Below are positions 7,655-15,495 of a stretch of DNA of 64,000 bases, piece after piece (position 1 is the first letter of the stretch; every line of letters begins with the position of its first letter). Location: NCBI GenBank assembly GCA_041652935.1, contig JBAZGH010000001.1, positions 21,365-85,364 of the forward strand, in the 5' to 3' direction. A program made the translations under genes and the position numbers. Below the pieces are notes generated by a model. The model did no database searches. It was not told where the DNA came from and saw nothing but the letters and a program-made list of their open reading frames with translations. This DNA is from JBAZGH01 sp041652935. GTDB taxonomy: Bacteria > Patescibacteriota > Patescibacteriia > Patescibacteriales > XYC2-FULL-47-12.

Positions 7655-9325
7655 ATGACAAAAAAAATGTTAGCAGAGCTGTTTGTCAGAGCTATCGACC
7701 CACAATTTGGAGAAGACAACATCTATCGGAATCCAGCCCAAATAACCATTTCCTTGGGACCGGTAATGATCGCGACTGTTGTCCAGGAGCGCGTAGCAGG
7801 TGTAGAAGCTGAAGTTGTGTCGGAAAACAATTTCCGGCCATTTCTAAGAAAAGCTCCCTTGGACGGGAGGGGAATGCCCGACCATCTGGCTTTGCAAAAA
7901 GAGCGACCGGCAGAATTCATTTTTATCTCGGCGAGCATCAGCAACGCGGTCCCACGGGCGCTGGAACTCATCGGCATTTACCGCAACATGCCCGAGGAGC
8001 TAAGACCGAAATGGATTGTGGTCGGCGGCTGGCATGCCGGAGACAGCCCCAAGGAATTTCTGCTTGCCGGGGCCGATATCGTCGTCCATGGCGAAGGCGA
8101 GCCCGTCGTTAAGTCAATTATTGACGCGCTAAAAGGCGATTTGCCGCTGGAAAAAGTGCCTGGGATTTCCTATTGGTCGGCGGACGGGCAGATAAAAAGG
8201 AATCCGGTTTTTGACAAGCGCTATGAAGGGGAAGAGGGGTTTATTATCGTTCCGCCCGAAGAGATGGACCTTTTGCCTTACCCGAATTTCGGACTGGTGC
8301 GCTGGGCAAAAATAGAGATAATACCCATAAGCAGAACAAGGGGTTGCGGCGGGAAGTGCCGTTTCTGCCGAGTTAAGGGAGAAGCGAGAGTTATTTCCCC
8401 AAAACGCCTTGCGGAACAGATAGAATCTCTGTGCAGCCAGGGGTATAGGCGATTTTTCCTAGTCGACGATCGCTCGGAAGAGGATATGGAAGGATTCATC
8501 GCTTGGTTGCAAGAAATAGTGAAATTGCGAAGGGAGAGGAAAATCCGGTGGATCTACATTACGGTCCAAAGCCGGTTATCCGCCGCCAATGACGAAGAAC
8601 TGCTGCGGCTGATGCACGAGGCGGGAATACAGACAGTGGCAATCGGGGTTGAATCGGTTATTCCTGAAGAGTTGAGGGCCATGAAGAAGCCTATGAGCCA
8701 AGACCTTAATGAAATCGTCAGATTGATCAAGGTTTGGAAAAAACATGGCTTTTTCACGCATGCGATGCTCATCTTCGGCTATCCAATGCCATCCAAATCC
8801 AATCCGTTCCGCATGGATATTAAAGAGCGCGTCGCCAGATTCTGGTATTTTATCAAGGAGGCAAATCCGGACACGTTGCAGGTTTTAGCCTTAACGCCGA
8901 TTCTGGGTACAGAGGACTGGCGAGATCTTGAAAGTCAAAACAGGATCTTCAGGGACTTGGGATGGCAGAATTGGGACGGCCTGCATGTGGTTTTCAGGCC
9001 GGATGAGCCCTTAACCGCCCCGCAGGTGCAGAGGGCTATTATTTATCTGCAGGACAGGTTTTATTCTTTTCTGTGGCTTAACATTCACGGAATTGCTTCT
9101 GTGGCGTTGAGAGCTTGCTATATCGGATTGCTTGCGTTGGCTATGCCCTTTGTCTGGGCGCTTCTAATGCCTTTTAAGGGATTGGTTCCTAAATTAGCTT
9201 TTCGGCCCTGGCACAGGGTATGGCGCAACACTATTCGCCGTCTTGGAGCCCAACTGATAGTTTTACGGGTTAAGGAAAAGCTTATTCCCTTCCTGCAAAA
9301 ACTTGAAGAGCGTGAAGAACGTTAA
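7655..9325 (+). CDS. B12-binding-domain radical SAM protein
   Basis: 556 residues. The N-terminal part (about 70-190) has a cobalamin-binding-like Rossmann region (FIFISASISNAVP, WIVVGGWHAGDSP, DIVVHGEGEPVV). The radical SAM domain begins at SRTRGCGGKCRFCRVKG, where the cluster-binding CxxxCxxC is CGGKCRFC preceded by RTRGC, and includes FFLVDDRSEED and GIQTVAIGVESV. A hydrophobic stretch near 475-495 (ACYIGLLALAMPFVWALL) may anchor it at the membrane. Such class B enzymes often methylate or rearrange unactivated carbons, but the substrate is not visible. The gene is visibly GC-richer than its neighbours, has a strong SD, its own promoter and a terminator, and stands alone, which hints at a separate origin. 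Confidence 0.85.
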   Translation: MTKKMLAELFVRAIDPQFGEDNIYRNPAQITISLGPVMIATVVQERVAGVEAEVVSENNFRPFLRKAPLDGRGMPDHLALQKERPAEFIFISASISNAVPRALELIGIYRNMPEELRPKWIVVGGWHAGDSPKEFLLAGADIVVHGEGEPVVKSIIDALKGDLPLEKVPGISYWSADGQIKRNPVFDKRYEGEEGFIIVPPEEMDLLPYPNFGLVRWAKIEIIPISRTRGCGGKCRFCRVKGEARVISPKRLAEQIESLCSQGYRRFFLVDDRSEEDMEGFIAWLQEIVKLRRERKIRWIYITVQSRLSAANDEELLRLMHEAGIQTVAIGVESVIPEELRAMKKPMSQDLNEIVRLIKVWKKHGFFTHAMLIFGYPMPSKSNPFRMDIKERVARFWYFIKEANPDTLQVLALTPILGTEDWRDLESQNRIFRDLGWQNWDGLHVVFRPDEPLTAPQVQRAIIYLQDRFYSFLWLNIHGIASVALRACYIGLLALAMPFVWALLMPFKGLVPKLAFRPWHRVWRNTIRRLGAQLIVLRVKEKLIPFLQKLEEREER

Positions 9326-9334
9326 ATTTCTAAT

Positions 9335-9371
9335 AACCCCGTTTGAGTTAACACCTCAGCGGGTTTTTATT
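9335..9371 (+). terminator. Rho-independent terminator after the radical SAM gene
   Basis: An imperfect hairpin (AACCCCG...TTGAG pairing with CTCA-GCGGGTT) is followed by a T-rich tract, 10 bases after the stop codon. Confidence 0.7.
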
Positions 9372-9411
9372 TTAAGTTGAATAACTATAAATAATCTGCT
9401 ATATTAAATAC

Positions 9412-10431
9412 ATGAATAACGACAAAAAATATGAATTTAACTGGCCGTTTTTCGGCAACCAGCACATCATCGATTTTTTACAGACCGGGATAAGCAATAA
9501 CAGCCTGTCGCACTTTTATATTTTTTCCGGACCGCGGGATTTGGGGAAGTCAACGCTGGCTAATTTTTTTTCCCGTTCAATTTTGTGCGAAAATTTTAAT
9601 GCCAAAAGAGGAAAACTGCCCTGTGGCGAATGCGTAAATTGCCGGCAGAAAAAGCACAGCGATATTACTGTGGTTGAAAAAGAAGCGGATAAAAAAAATA
9701 TATCAATCGAGCAAATCAGGGAATTCATAAAAATGATGAATATGGGTTCGTTTGGCAATTCCTATAAAATAGGAATTATCAGGGAAGCTGAAAATTTAAG
9801 CATTGAAGCGGCCAACGCGCTTTTAAAAACACTGGAAGAACCAAAAAATAAAGTTTTAATAATAGCCCTTACTTCTTGGCTGGATAAATTGCCGCTGACG
9901 GTTAAATCCCGCGGCCAGACGCTTCTTTTTAAGCCCACAAGCCATGCCGGCATTTATGATTATTTAATAAAAGAGCATAAAGCGTCGCGCGACTTTGCCC
10001 TGAAACTTTCAAAAATATCAGTCGGCCGGCCGGCTTTGGCTGCCAAGTTGTTTCAGGAGGAAGAATTATTTAAACAGAGAAAACAAACCGCTGAATCGCT
10101 GATTAATGTTATAAGGGGGGATTTAAATTTAAAATTTAAAGAAATAGATAGTTTATTGGGCGCGGGAAAAAATACTCAAGAGCAGAGGGAAAACGCCTTA
10201 TTTATCTTAGAAATTTGGCAGACTATCGCCAGGGATCTTTTAATGATTCAGTCCGGATTGAGCGAATTTTCTATAAATGGATTTTCCTCTTCAGAATTAA
10301 ATAGATTAAATTTAAACAGCCATGGTCTGATAATGCTGAATGACAATATTAAAAAAGGAAGGGGATATTTAGCCGCTAATGTTAATCCTAAATTAGTTTT
10401 GGAAAATATCTGCCTACAAATTACGAATTAG
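9412..10431 (+). CDS. holB: DNA polymerase III delta-prime subunit
   Basis: 339 residues. The clamp-loader AAA+ fold shows a Walker A-like GPRDLGKSTLA (about 40-50), the zinc module CGECVNCRQKKHSD, EQIREFIKMMNMGSFG, the sensor region AENLSIEAANALLKTLEEP and the sensor-1 helix LPLTVKSRGQTLLF. Most relatives read SRCQ at this last place, and here it is SRGQ. Delta-prime lacks catalytic ATPase in many bacteria, but the intact GKST suggests nucleotide binding here, so a DnaX-like role is a less likely alternative. It begins 41 bases after the terminator of the radical SAM gene. Confidence 0.85.
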   Translation: MNNDKKYEFNWPFFGNQHIIDFLQTGISNNSLSHFYIFSGPRDLGKSTLANFFSRSILCENFNAKRGKLPCGECVNCRQKKHSDITVVEKEADKKNISIEQIREFIKMMNMGSFGNSYKIGIIREAENLSIEAANALLKTLEEPKNKVLIIALTSWLDKLPLTVKSRGQTLLFKPTSHAGIYDYLIKEHKASRDFALKLSKISVGRPALAAKLFQEEELFKQRKQTAESLINVIRGDLNLKFKEIDSLLGAGKNTQEQRENALFILEIWQTIARDLLMIQSGLSEFSINGFSSSELNRLNLNSHGLIMLNDNIKKGRGYLAANVNPKLVLENICLQITN

Positions 10432-10434
10432 TTT

Positions 10435-10510
10435 ATAAAGTTTAAAAGTTGAAAGTTAAAAAGTTCTTGTAAATAAAATACTTTTTAACTTTTAACTTTC
10501 TAACTTTTAA
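10435..10510 (+). repeat. Inverted heptanucleotide-repeat element, copy 1
   Basis: The left arm is four degenerate 7-mers of type AAAGTTN (10438-10465) and the right arm is their reverse complement, type AACTTTN (about 10481-10508). They flank a core reading TGTAAATAAAATACTTT. A second copy with nearly the same core lies at 12213-12294. It fills the holB-lipoprotein gap. Confidence 0.75.
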
Positions 10511-10524
10511 TTAATAATTATTAT

Positions 10525-11640
10525 ATGTTTAAACAACACAAAAAAGTTATATCACTTATTTTATTATTATTTGTCGCTTTGGGTTTGAGCGGCTGCAGCA
10601 TTACCTTCGGGACTTCAAGCAATTCTTCAATGATTGACGGAGGGGTTTATAAGAGTTTTAACCGGGGTGTTGTTTGGAAGCAAAATTCCCTGGTCGCCTC
10701 AACCGGCAGCAAGGCAGTAAGTTTTAATTCCGCCAACGTGGTCGCGTTAGCGATTGATCCGCAGGATGAGAACGCGATTTACGCCGGCACAGACAACGGT
10801 GGAATGCTTTATTCATACGACGGCGGAGCCAGCTGGAGCGTTGCCCGCGACTTAGGAAAAAGGTATGTGAAAGACATAAAAATAAGCCCGGTTGATAAAT
10901 GCACAATTTATATTGCTTCCGAGAATAAAGTATTTAAGTCCGACGACTGCAGCCGGACATGGGATGATGTGTATTATGATAATAATACCGGCGTAATGAT
11001 AAGAAGTTTAGCAATAGACCCCAGAAATGAAAATATAATTTATGCCGGAACTTCGCGGGGAGATGTCATCACATCCTCAGATGCCGGAAAATCATGGAGC
11101 GCGCTGAAAAGATTCAGCGAAGATAAATTATTCCGCGGCAAGAGCGAGATGAATATTATAAAAATTATTGTCAACCCAAAAAACAGTAATAATTTATGGA
11201 TAGCCACCGAAGCCAACGGAGTCTTTAAAAGTATGGATAGGGGGGCGACTTGGCAGAGTTTTGAAGAAGAGTTTAAAGAAATTAACACTTCTAATTCAAT
11301 ATTAGTCAGTGATTTTGATCTTTTTGCCGGAGACGGGAAAACTATTATAGTTGCTACTAAAGCTGGATTATTAAGAAGTTTTGACGCCGGCGCGCATTGG
11401 CAGGTAGTTGATTTAGTCCCTCCATCAGACAGCACCGCCATTAACGCGGTTAGGATGCATCCAACCGACGCCAGCATTATCTATTACGCTACAAACACCT
11501 CGTTTGGCAGCACAGACGACGGCGGGCAGGAATGGACCTCAAAGAAACTGCCAAGCACCCGGGCTGGCGCAGTTTTAATATCTGATCCAAGTGATTCTGA
11601 CGTAGTTTATTTAGGAGTCAAATCAATAGTTCAGAAATAA
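10525..11640 (+). CDS. Lipoprotein with BNR/Ycf48-like beta-propeller repeats
   Basis: 371 residues. The N-terminus has a positive start, a hydrophobic core and the lipobox LSGC (Cys at about residue 28), so it is a predicted lipoprotein exported and anchored on the outer face of the membrane. The rest carries about seven blades with the Asp-box-like pattern S-x-D-x-G-x-x-W: YKSFNRGVVW, LYSYDGGASW, FKSDDCSRTW, ITSSDAGKSW, FKSMDRGATW, LRSFDAGAHW and GSTDDGGQEW, most followed by a strand ending in IDP-x-(D/N)-x-N-x-IYAGT. This layout fits sialidase/sortilin or Ycf48-type propellers. It is probably a binding or assembly scaffold, since no catalytic residues of sialidases are apparent. The ligand is unknown. 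Confidence 0.8.
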   Translation: MFKQHKKVISLILLLFVALGLSGCSITFGTSSNSSMIDGGVYKSFNRGVVWKQNSLVASTGSKAVSFNSANVVALAIDPQDENAIYAGTDNGGMLYSYDGGASWSVARDLGKRYVKDIKISPVDKCTIYIASENKVFKSDDCSRTWDDVYYDNNTGVMIRSLAIDPRNENIIYAGTSRGDVITSSDAGKSWSALKRFSEDKLFRGKSEMNIIKIIVNPKNSNNLWIATEANGVFKSMDRGATWQSFEEEFKEINTSNSILVSDFDLFAGDGKTIIVATKAGLLRSFDAGAHWQVVDLVPPSDSTAINAVRMHPTDASIIYYATNTSFGSTDDGGQEWTSKKLPSTRAGAVLISDPSDSDVVYLGVKSIVQK

Positions 11641-11658
11641 TTAAATAAATTTATAAAT

Positions 11659-12213
11659 ATGAACCAATACATTCAACAATATCAAGGAGAATTAACGCAG
11701 GCGATTGAGCATTTTAAAAAAGAAATTGCCAGCATCCGCACCGGGCGGGCAAACCCGGCCATATTGGACGCCGTACAAGTTGAATCTTACGGCGTTAAAG
11801 TCCCGTTACAGCAAGTGGGCAATATTTCAGTAGTTGACGCGCATTGCATGACCATAACTCCCTGGGATAAAAATATATTAAAAGAGGTTGAAAAAGGAAT
11901 TGTAGAGGCAGACCTGGGAATTTCACCGGTTAACGAGGGTGATAAAATAAGAATTACTATTCCCCAGCCGACCGAAGAAGACCGCAAAAGCAGGGTAAAG
12001 AAACTAAATGAAAAATTGGAAGTTTCCCGCGTGCAAATAAGGCAAGCCAGAGATAAGATAAAAGACGCCATAGAAAAAGCGGAAGACGATAAAGATATTT
12101 CCGAGGATGATAAATTCAGGTTTTTGAAGGAAATGGAAGAAATAGTAAAGAACAACAATGATAAATTGCAAGAAATAAGAGACGGCAAGGAGAAGGAGAT
12201 AATGACCATCTAA
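11659..12213 (+). CDS. frr: Ribosome recycling factor
   Basis: 184 residues, the standard length. SIRTGRANPAILD near the start, GVKVPLQQVGNISV, ITPWDKNILKEVEKGI, DLGISPVNEGDKIRITIPQPTEEDRK and the three-helix-bundle C-terminus are all conserved. With EF-G it splits post-termination ribosomes. It begins 18 bases after the lipoprotein stop. The following gap is filled by a heptamer-arm inverted repeat whose left arm begins at the frr stop codon. Confidence 0.97.
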   Translation: MNQYIQQYQGELTQAIEHFKKEIASIRTGRANPAILDAVQVESYGVKVPLQQVGNISVVDAHCMTITPWDKNILKEVEKGIVEADLGISPVNEGDKIRITIPQPTEEDRKSRVKKLNEKLEVSRVQIRQARDKIKDAIEKAEDDKDISEDDKFRFLKEMEEIVKNNNDKLQEIRDGKEKEIMTI

Positions 12214-12294
12214 GTTAGAAAGTTGAAAGTCAAAAGTTATAAAGTGCCTGTAAACAAAATACTTTCTAACTTTCAACTTTTAAACTTTTAACTT
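12213..12294 (+). repeat. Inverted heptanucleotide-repeat element, copy 2
   Basis: Left-arm 7-mers (AAGTTAG, AAAGTTG, AAAGTCA and so on) are mirrored by right-arm AACTTTC/AACTTTT units around a core TGTAAACAAAATACTTT that matches copy 1 (10435-10510) at all but one base. The outer 19 bases pair almost perfectly with the right arm, so the RNA could fold as a long hairpin between frr and rseP. Confidence 0.8.
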
Positions 12295-12299
12295 ACACT

Positions 12300-13448
12300 A
12301 TGTTCACAACAATTATTATATTTTTAGTTATTTTATCTATTCTAGTTTTTGCCCACGAACTGGGACATTTTTGGACTGCCAAGAAACTGGGCTTAACGCC
12401 CAAAGAGTTTGGCTTTGGTTTTCCTCCCAGAATTGGAGGGTTTTATAAAACTAAGCAAGGCAAATGGCGTTGGAAATGGGGGGGCGGTAAAATAGAAAAT
12501 ATAACGGGAACAATTTACTCAATAAATTATCTGCCATTGGGAGGATTTGTTAATGTCGGCGAAGATGATGACATTGGAGGAGACGAAGAGTTAAAAAATG
12601 ACCCAAAACATTTTAAAAACCAAAAGCCATGGAAGCGAGGTGTGATTTTAACCGCCGGGGTGGTGATGAATTTAATACTGGCGGCCGTATTTTTTTCTAT
12701 CGGCTATATGATTGGTTTGCCTAAAGTTGTGGATGAGGTTGGTCCGGGAGCGCGGTTTTCGGAAAAAAATATCCAAGTTGTCCAGATTCTTAGCAATACT
12801 CCGGCCGAGGAAGCGGGAGTTAAGGTGGGGGATATAATCATATCGATAAATGGGCAGGAATTTGCAAATTACAAAGATTTAAGCGATTTTGCCGCTTCTA
12901 AAAATAATGAACAGCTTGATTATAAAATTAAGCGCGGCAAAGAAGAGCTGGATTTAATGATTGTTCCAGAGCCGATTTTTGAAAATGACAATATACCGGG
13001 AATTGGAATCGCGATTGCCGAAACCGGCTTAGTTAGTTATCCATGGTATCTGGCGATTTGGGAAGGTATAAAAACAACCATATTTTTAACCTGGTATATC
13101 ATAGTTGCTTTTGCAGTTCTGATTAAAAGTTTAATAATGGGTCATGGAGCCGGGGTGGAAATAGCCGGACCGGTTGGAATCGCCAATATGACGGGGCAGA
13201 TGGCGCAGCTGGGCTTTGTTTATATTCTGCAGTTTTCCGCTATTTTATCGATTAACCTGGCGATTATAAATTATTTGCCGTTTCCGGCGCTGGATGGCGG
13301 GCGGGTGTTATTTTTAATTATAGAAAAATTCCGCGGCAAGCCGGTTTCGGAAAAAGTAGAAGCCTTTATGCATAATTTGGGCTTTATATTATTAATGCTC
13401 GCGGTTGCGGTTGTAACTCTTAGGGATGTGTTAAAATTGTTTAATTAA
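12300..13448 (+). CDS. rseP: Site-2 zinc metalloprotease RseP/MmpA
   Basis: 382 residues. The first membrane helix contains FAHELGHFWTAKKLG (HExxH zinc site, about 17-31). A single PDZ domain (about 145-215; SNTPAEEAGVKVGDIIISIN) follows, with later helices and NYLPFPALDGGRVLF, the conserved N-x-x-P-x-P-x-LDGG motif. It cuts substrates inside the membrane, classically anti-sigma factors or signal-peptide remnants. An extra charged loop between the zinc helix and the PDZ (KQGKWRWKWGGGKIENI, then a stretch rich in Asp/Glu) is commonly longer in this lineage. It lies 5 bases before murJ. Confidence 0.95.
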   Translation: MFTTIIIFLVILSILVFAHELGHFWTAKKLGLTPKEFGFGFPPRIGGFYKTKQGKWRWKWGGGKIENITGTIYSINYLPLGGFVNVGEDDDIGGDEELKNDPKHFKNQKPWKRGVILTAGVVMNLILAAVFFSIGYMIGLPKVVDEVGPGARFSEKNIQVVQILSNTPAEEAGVKVGDIIISINGQEFANYKDLSDFAASKNNEQLDYKIKRGKEELDLMIVPEPIFENDNIPGIGIAIAETGLVSYPWYLAIWEGIKTTIFLTWYIIVAFAVLIKSLIMGHGAGVEIAGPVGIANMTGQMAQLGFVYILQFSAILSINLAIINYLPFPALDGGRVLFLIIEKFRGKPVSEKVEAFMHNLGFILLMLAVAVVTLRDVLKLFN

Positions 13449-13452
13449 ATAA

Positions 13453-15105
13453 ATGATTAAAAAATTATTCACCTCTAAAATAAATTCAATTACTTCAGCA
13501 GCAATAATTGTCGCGGCGGCGTCGGTAGCCAGCCGCTTTTTAGGTATTTTCCGCGATAGGATTTTAGCCGGTGAATTCGGCGCCGGCGATACGCTTGATA
13601 TCTATTATGCCGCTTTTCGCGTTCCTGATTTAGTTTTTAATTTGCTTGTTTTAGGCGCGCTGTCAGCCGGTTTTATCCCGGTATTTGCCGGCTTATGCGA
13701 GAAAAAATCCGTTTTTAAATTTTTATGCCGCGGTAAAGAGAAGTGCGGCCAAGAGGCCTGGTATGTCGCCAACGCGGTAGTGAACTTAATCGGCATTTCT
13801 TTGATTATTATTTCAGCAATTTTAGTTATTTTTACTCCCCAACTAATGCGTTTAATTACTCCAGGATTTGACGGGGAAAAGTTAAGCATGACAATAGCAA
13901 TGACCCGCATTATGTTTTTATCTCCATTCTTTTTGGGTTTAAGTTCGGTTATGGGCGGAATTTTACAGTCATTTAAAAGATTTTTTGTCTATTCAGTCGC
14001 GCCGATAATGTATAATATCGGGATTATAATCGGCGCTTTGTATTTTGTTCCGATTTGGGGAATTTACGGCTTGGCCTATGGAGTCGTTTTCGGCGCCCTG
14101 CTGCATTTTTTAATTCAGGTTCCGACTGCTTTCCATCTTGGCTACCGTTGGCAGCCGGTGCTTAATTTAAAAAATAAAAATGTCAGGGAAATAATAAAGA
14201 TGATGGTTCCCCGGACAATGAGTTTGGCGATTTCCCAGATAAATTTAGTTGTAATTACTATTATCGCCTCTACTCTAGCGGCCGGCAGTTTGGCGATTTT
14301 TAATTTTGCCAATAATTTACAGTCATTTCCCATAGGCATATTCGGCATTTCTTTCGCGATAGCGGCTTTTCCAACCCTATCGTCTTTAGCGGATAGAAAG
14401 GAAGAACTAATCCGCAATTTTTCCAAAGTATTGCGCCAAATTATTTTTTTCATTCTGCCGGCAACAGTTTTCATACTGACTTTGCGCGTGCAAATTATCC
14501 GCGTTGTTCTCGGAAGCGGCCAGTTTGACTGGGAAGACACTATTTTAACCATGGATACTTTGACTTTTTTTAGTTTAAGTTTATTCGCGCAAGCAACCAT
14601 CCCGCTTTTAATCCGCATGTTTTACGCCCAGAAAGACAGCAAGACTCCATTCATTGTCGGCTTAATTTCAGCCATAGCTAATATATTTTTAAGTTTGTGG
14701 CTTGCCTCCCGCATGGGCATAGCCGGTTTGGCGCTGGCTTTTTCCATCGCCATGATAATAAATTTTGCCCTGCTTTGGCTTTTATTAAAAGCAAGGTTGG
14801 GCGAATTGGATGAAGTAAATATACTCTACTCAACTTTAAAAATTTCTTTAGCCAGTATTTGCGCAGGTCTGGGCGTACAGGCCATGAAATTAATCGTCGG
14901 CTCTTCTGCGGTTATTGACATGACCCGTTTTTGGGGTATATTTACCCAAAGTGCTGTTGCTGGAATTTTCGGCTTGTTTATTTTTATTCTGCTTTGCTGG
15001 ATGCTGCATGTGGAAGAGCTTTATAATTTTGTCCGCAGCATCCGCGCCAGAGCCAAGCGGGAAAAAGTTGAAACCGAGGGGCATGGCGAAGCGCGAGGCA
15101 TTTAA
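13453..15105 (+). CDS. murJ: Lipid II flippase MurJ
   Basis: 550 residues with about 14 predicted membrane helices. The N-terminus AASVASRFLGIFRDRILAGEFGAGDTLDIYYAAFRVPD is the MurJ/MviN signature (short pieces: ASRFLGIFRDR, AFRVPDL). Later segments PRTMSLAISQINLVV and FFSLSLFAQATIPLLIRMFYAQKDSKTP (the latter containing RMFYAQKD) are also conserved. An unusual cytoplasmic insert with two Cys pairs (GLCEKKSVFKFLCRGKEKCG, about 77-97) sits between helices 2 and 3. It moves lipid II outward for wall synthesis and works with UppP, MltG and the carboxypeptidase encoded elsewhere in the window. Confidence 0.95.
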   Translation: MIKKLFTSKINSITSAAIIVAAASVASRFLGIFRDRILAGEFGAGDTLDIYYAAFRVPDLVFNLLVLGALSAGFIPVFAGLCEKKSVFKFLCRGKEKCGQEAWYVANAVVNLIGISLIIISAILVIFTPQLMRLITPGFDGEKLSMTIAMTRIMFLSPFFLGLSSVMGGILQSFKRFFVYSVAPIMYNIGIIIGALYFVPIWGIYGLAYGVVFGALLHFLIQVPTAFHLGYRWQPVLNLKNKNVREIIKMMVPRTMSLAISQINLVVITIIASTLAAGSLAIFNFANNLQSFPIGIFGISFAIAAFPTLSSLADRKEELIRNFSKVLRQIIFFILPATVFILTLRVQIIRVVLGSGQFDWEDTILTMDTLTFFSLSLFAQATIPLLIRMFYAQKDSKTPFIVGLISAIANIFLSLWLASRMGIAGLALAFSIAMIINFALLWLLLKARLGELDEVNILYSTLKISLASICAGLGVQAMKLIVGSSAVIDMTRFWGIFTQSAVAGIFGLFIFILLCWMLHVEELYNFVRSIRARAKREKVETEGHGEARGI

Positions 15106-15135
15106 CACTTAATAAATAACAATTAATATTTAATT

Positions 15136-15444
15136 ATGAACAAAATTAATAATTTCCACAAAACAACCATCTTTACTTTTACGCTCGCTTTATTATTTAT
15201 TTTTTCCGCTATTTTAGTGCAGATAAAAGGGCAAAGCGAGTTGAGTATGAATTGCAGTTATCTTGACCCCATCACCATAGATATTTTTGCTTTTATATTC
15301 GCCCTATTTTTAGTTATTGAAGGAATGTATAAAATATATCAGGATAAAGATGCGGCATTGACGAAACAAATGACGAGGAGCATTAGAGTTTCCGTTGGCA
15401 TGGCTATTTTAACTCTCCATATTCTGCAGTTTTTTTATAAGTAG
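15136..15444 (+). CDS. Small three-helix membrane protein of unknown function
   Basis: 102 residues with three hydrophobic segments (about 12-32, 50-68 and 86-100): FTLALLFIFSAILVQI, IDIFAFIFALFLVIEG and VGMAILTLHILQFFYK. I recognise no family. It lies alone between murJ and lepA on the same strand, 30 bases after murJ. The coding frame is supported by its compact membrane pattern, its ATG start, and a charged loop (KIYQDKDAALTKQMTRSIR) between helices 2 and 3. Confidence 0.6.
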   Translation: MNKINNFHKTTIFTFTLALLFIFSAILVQIKGQSELSMNCSYLDPITIDIFAFIFALFLVIEGMYKIYQDKDAALTKQMTRSIRVSVGMAILTLHILQFFYK

Positions 15445-15495
15445 CAGCGGAATCTGTAAATAAAAAACGTAAATTATTAATATATAATTTATTTT

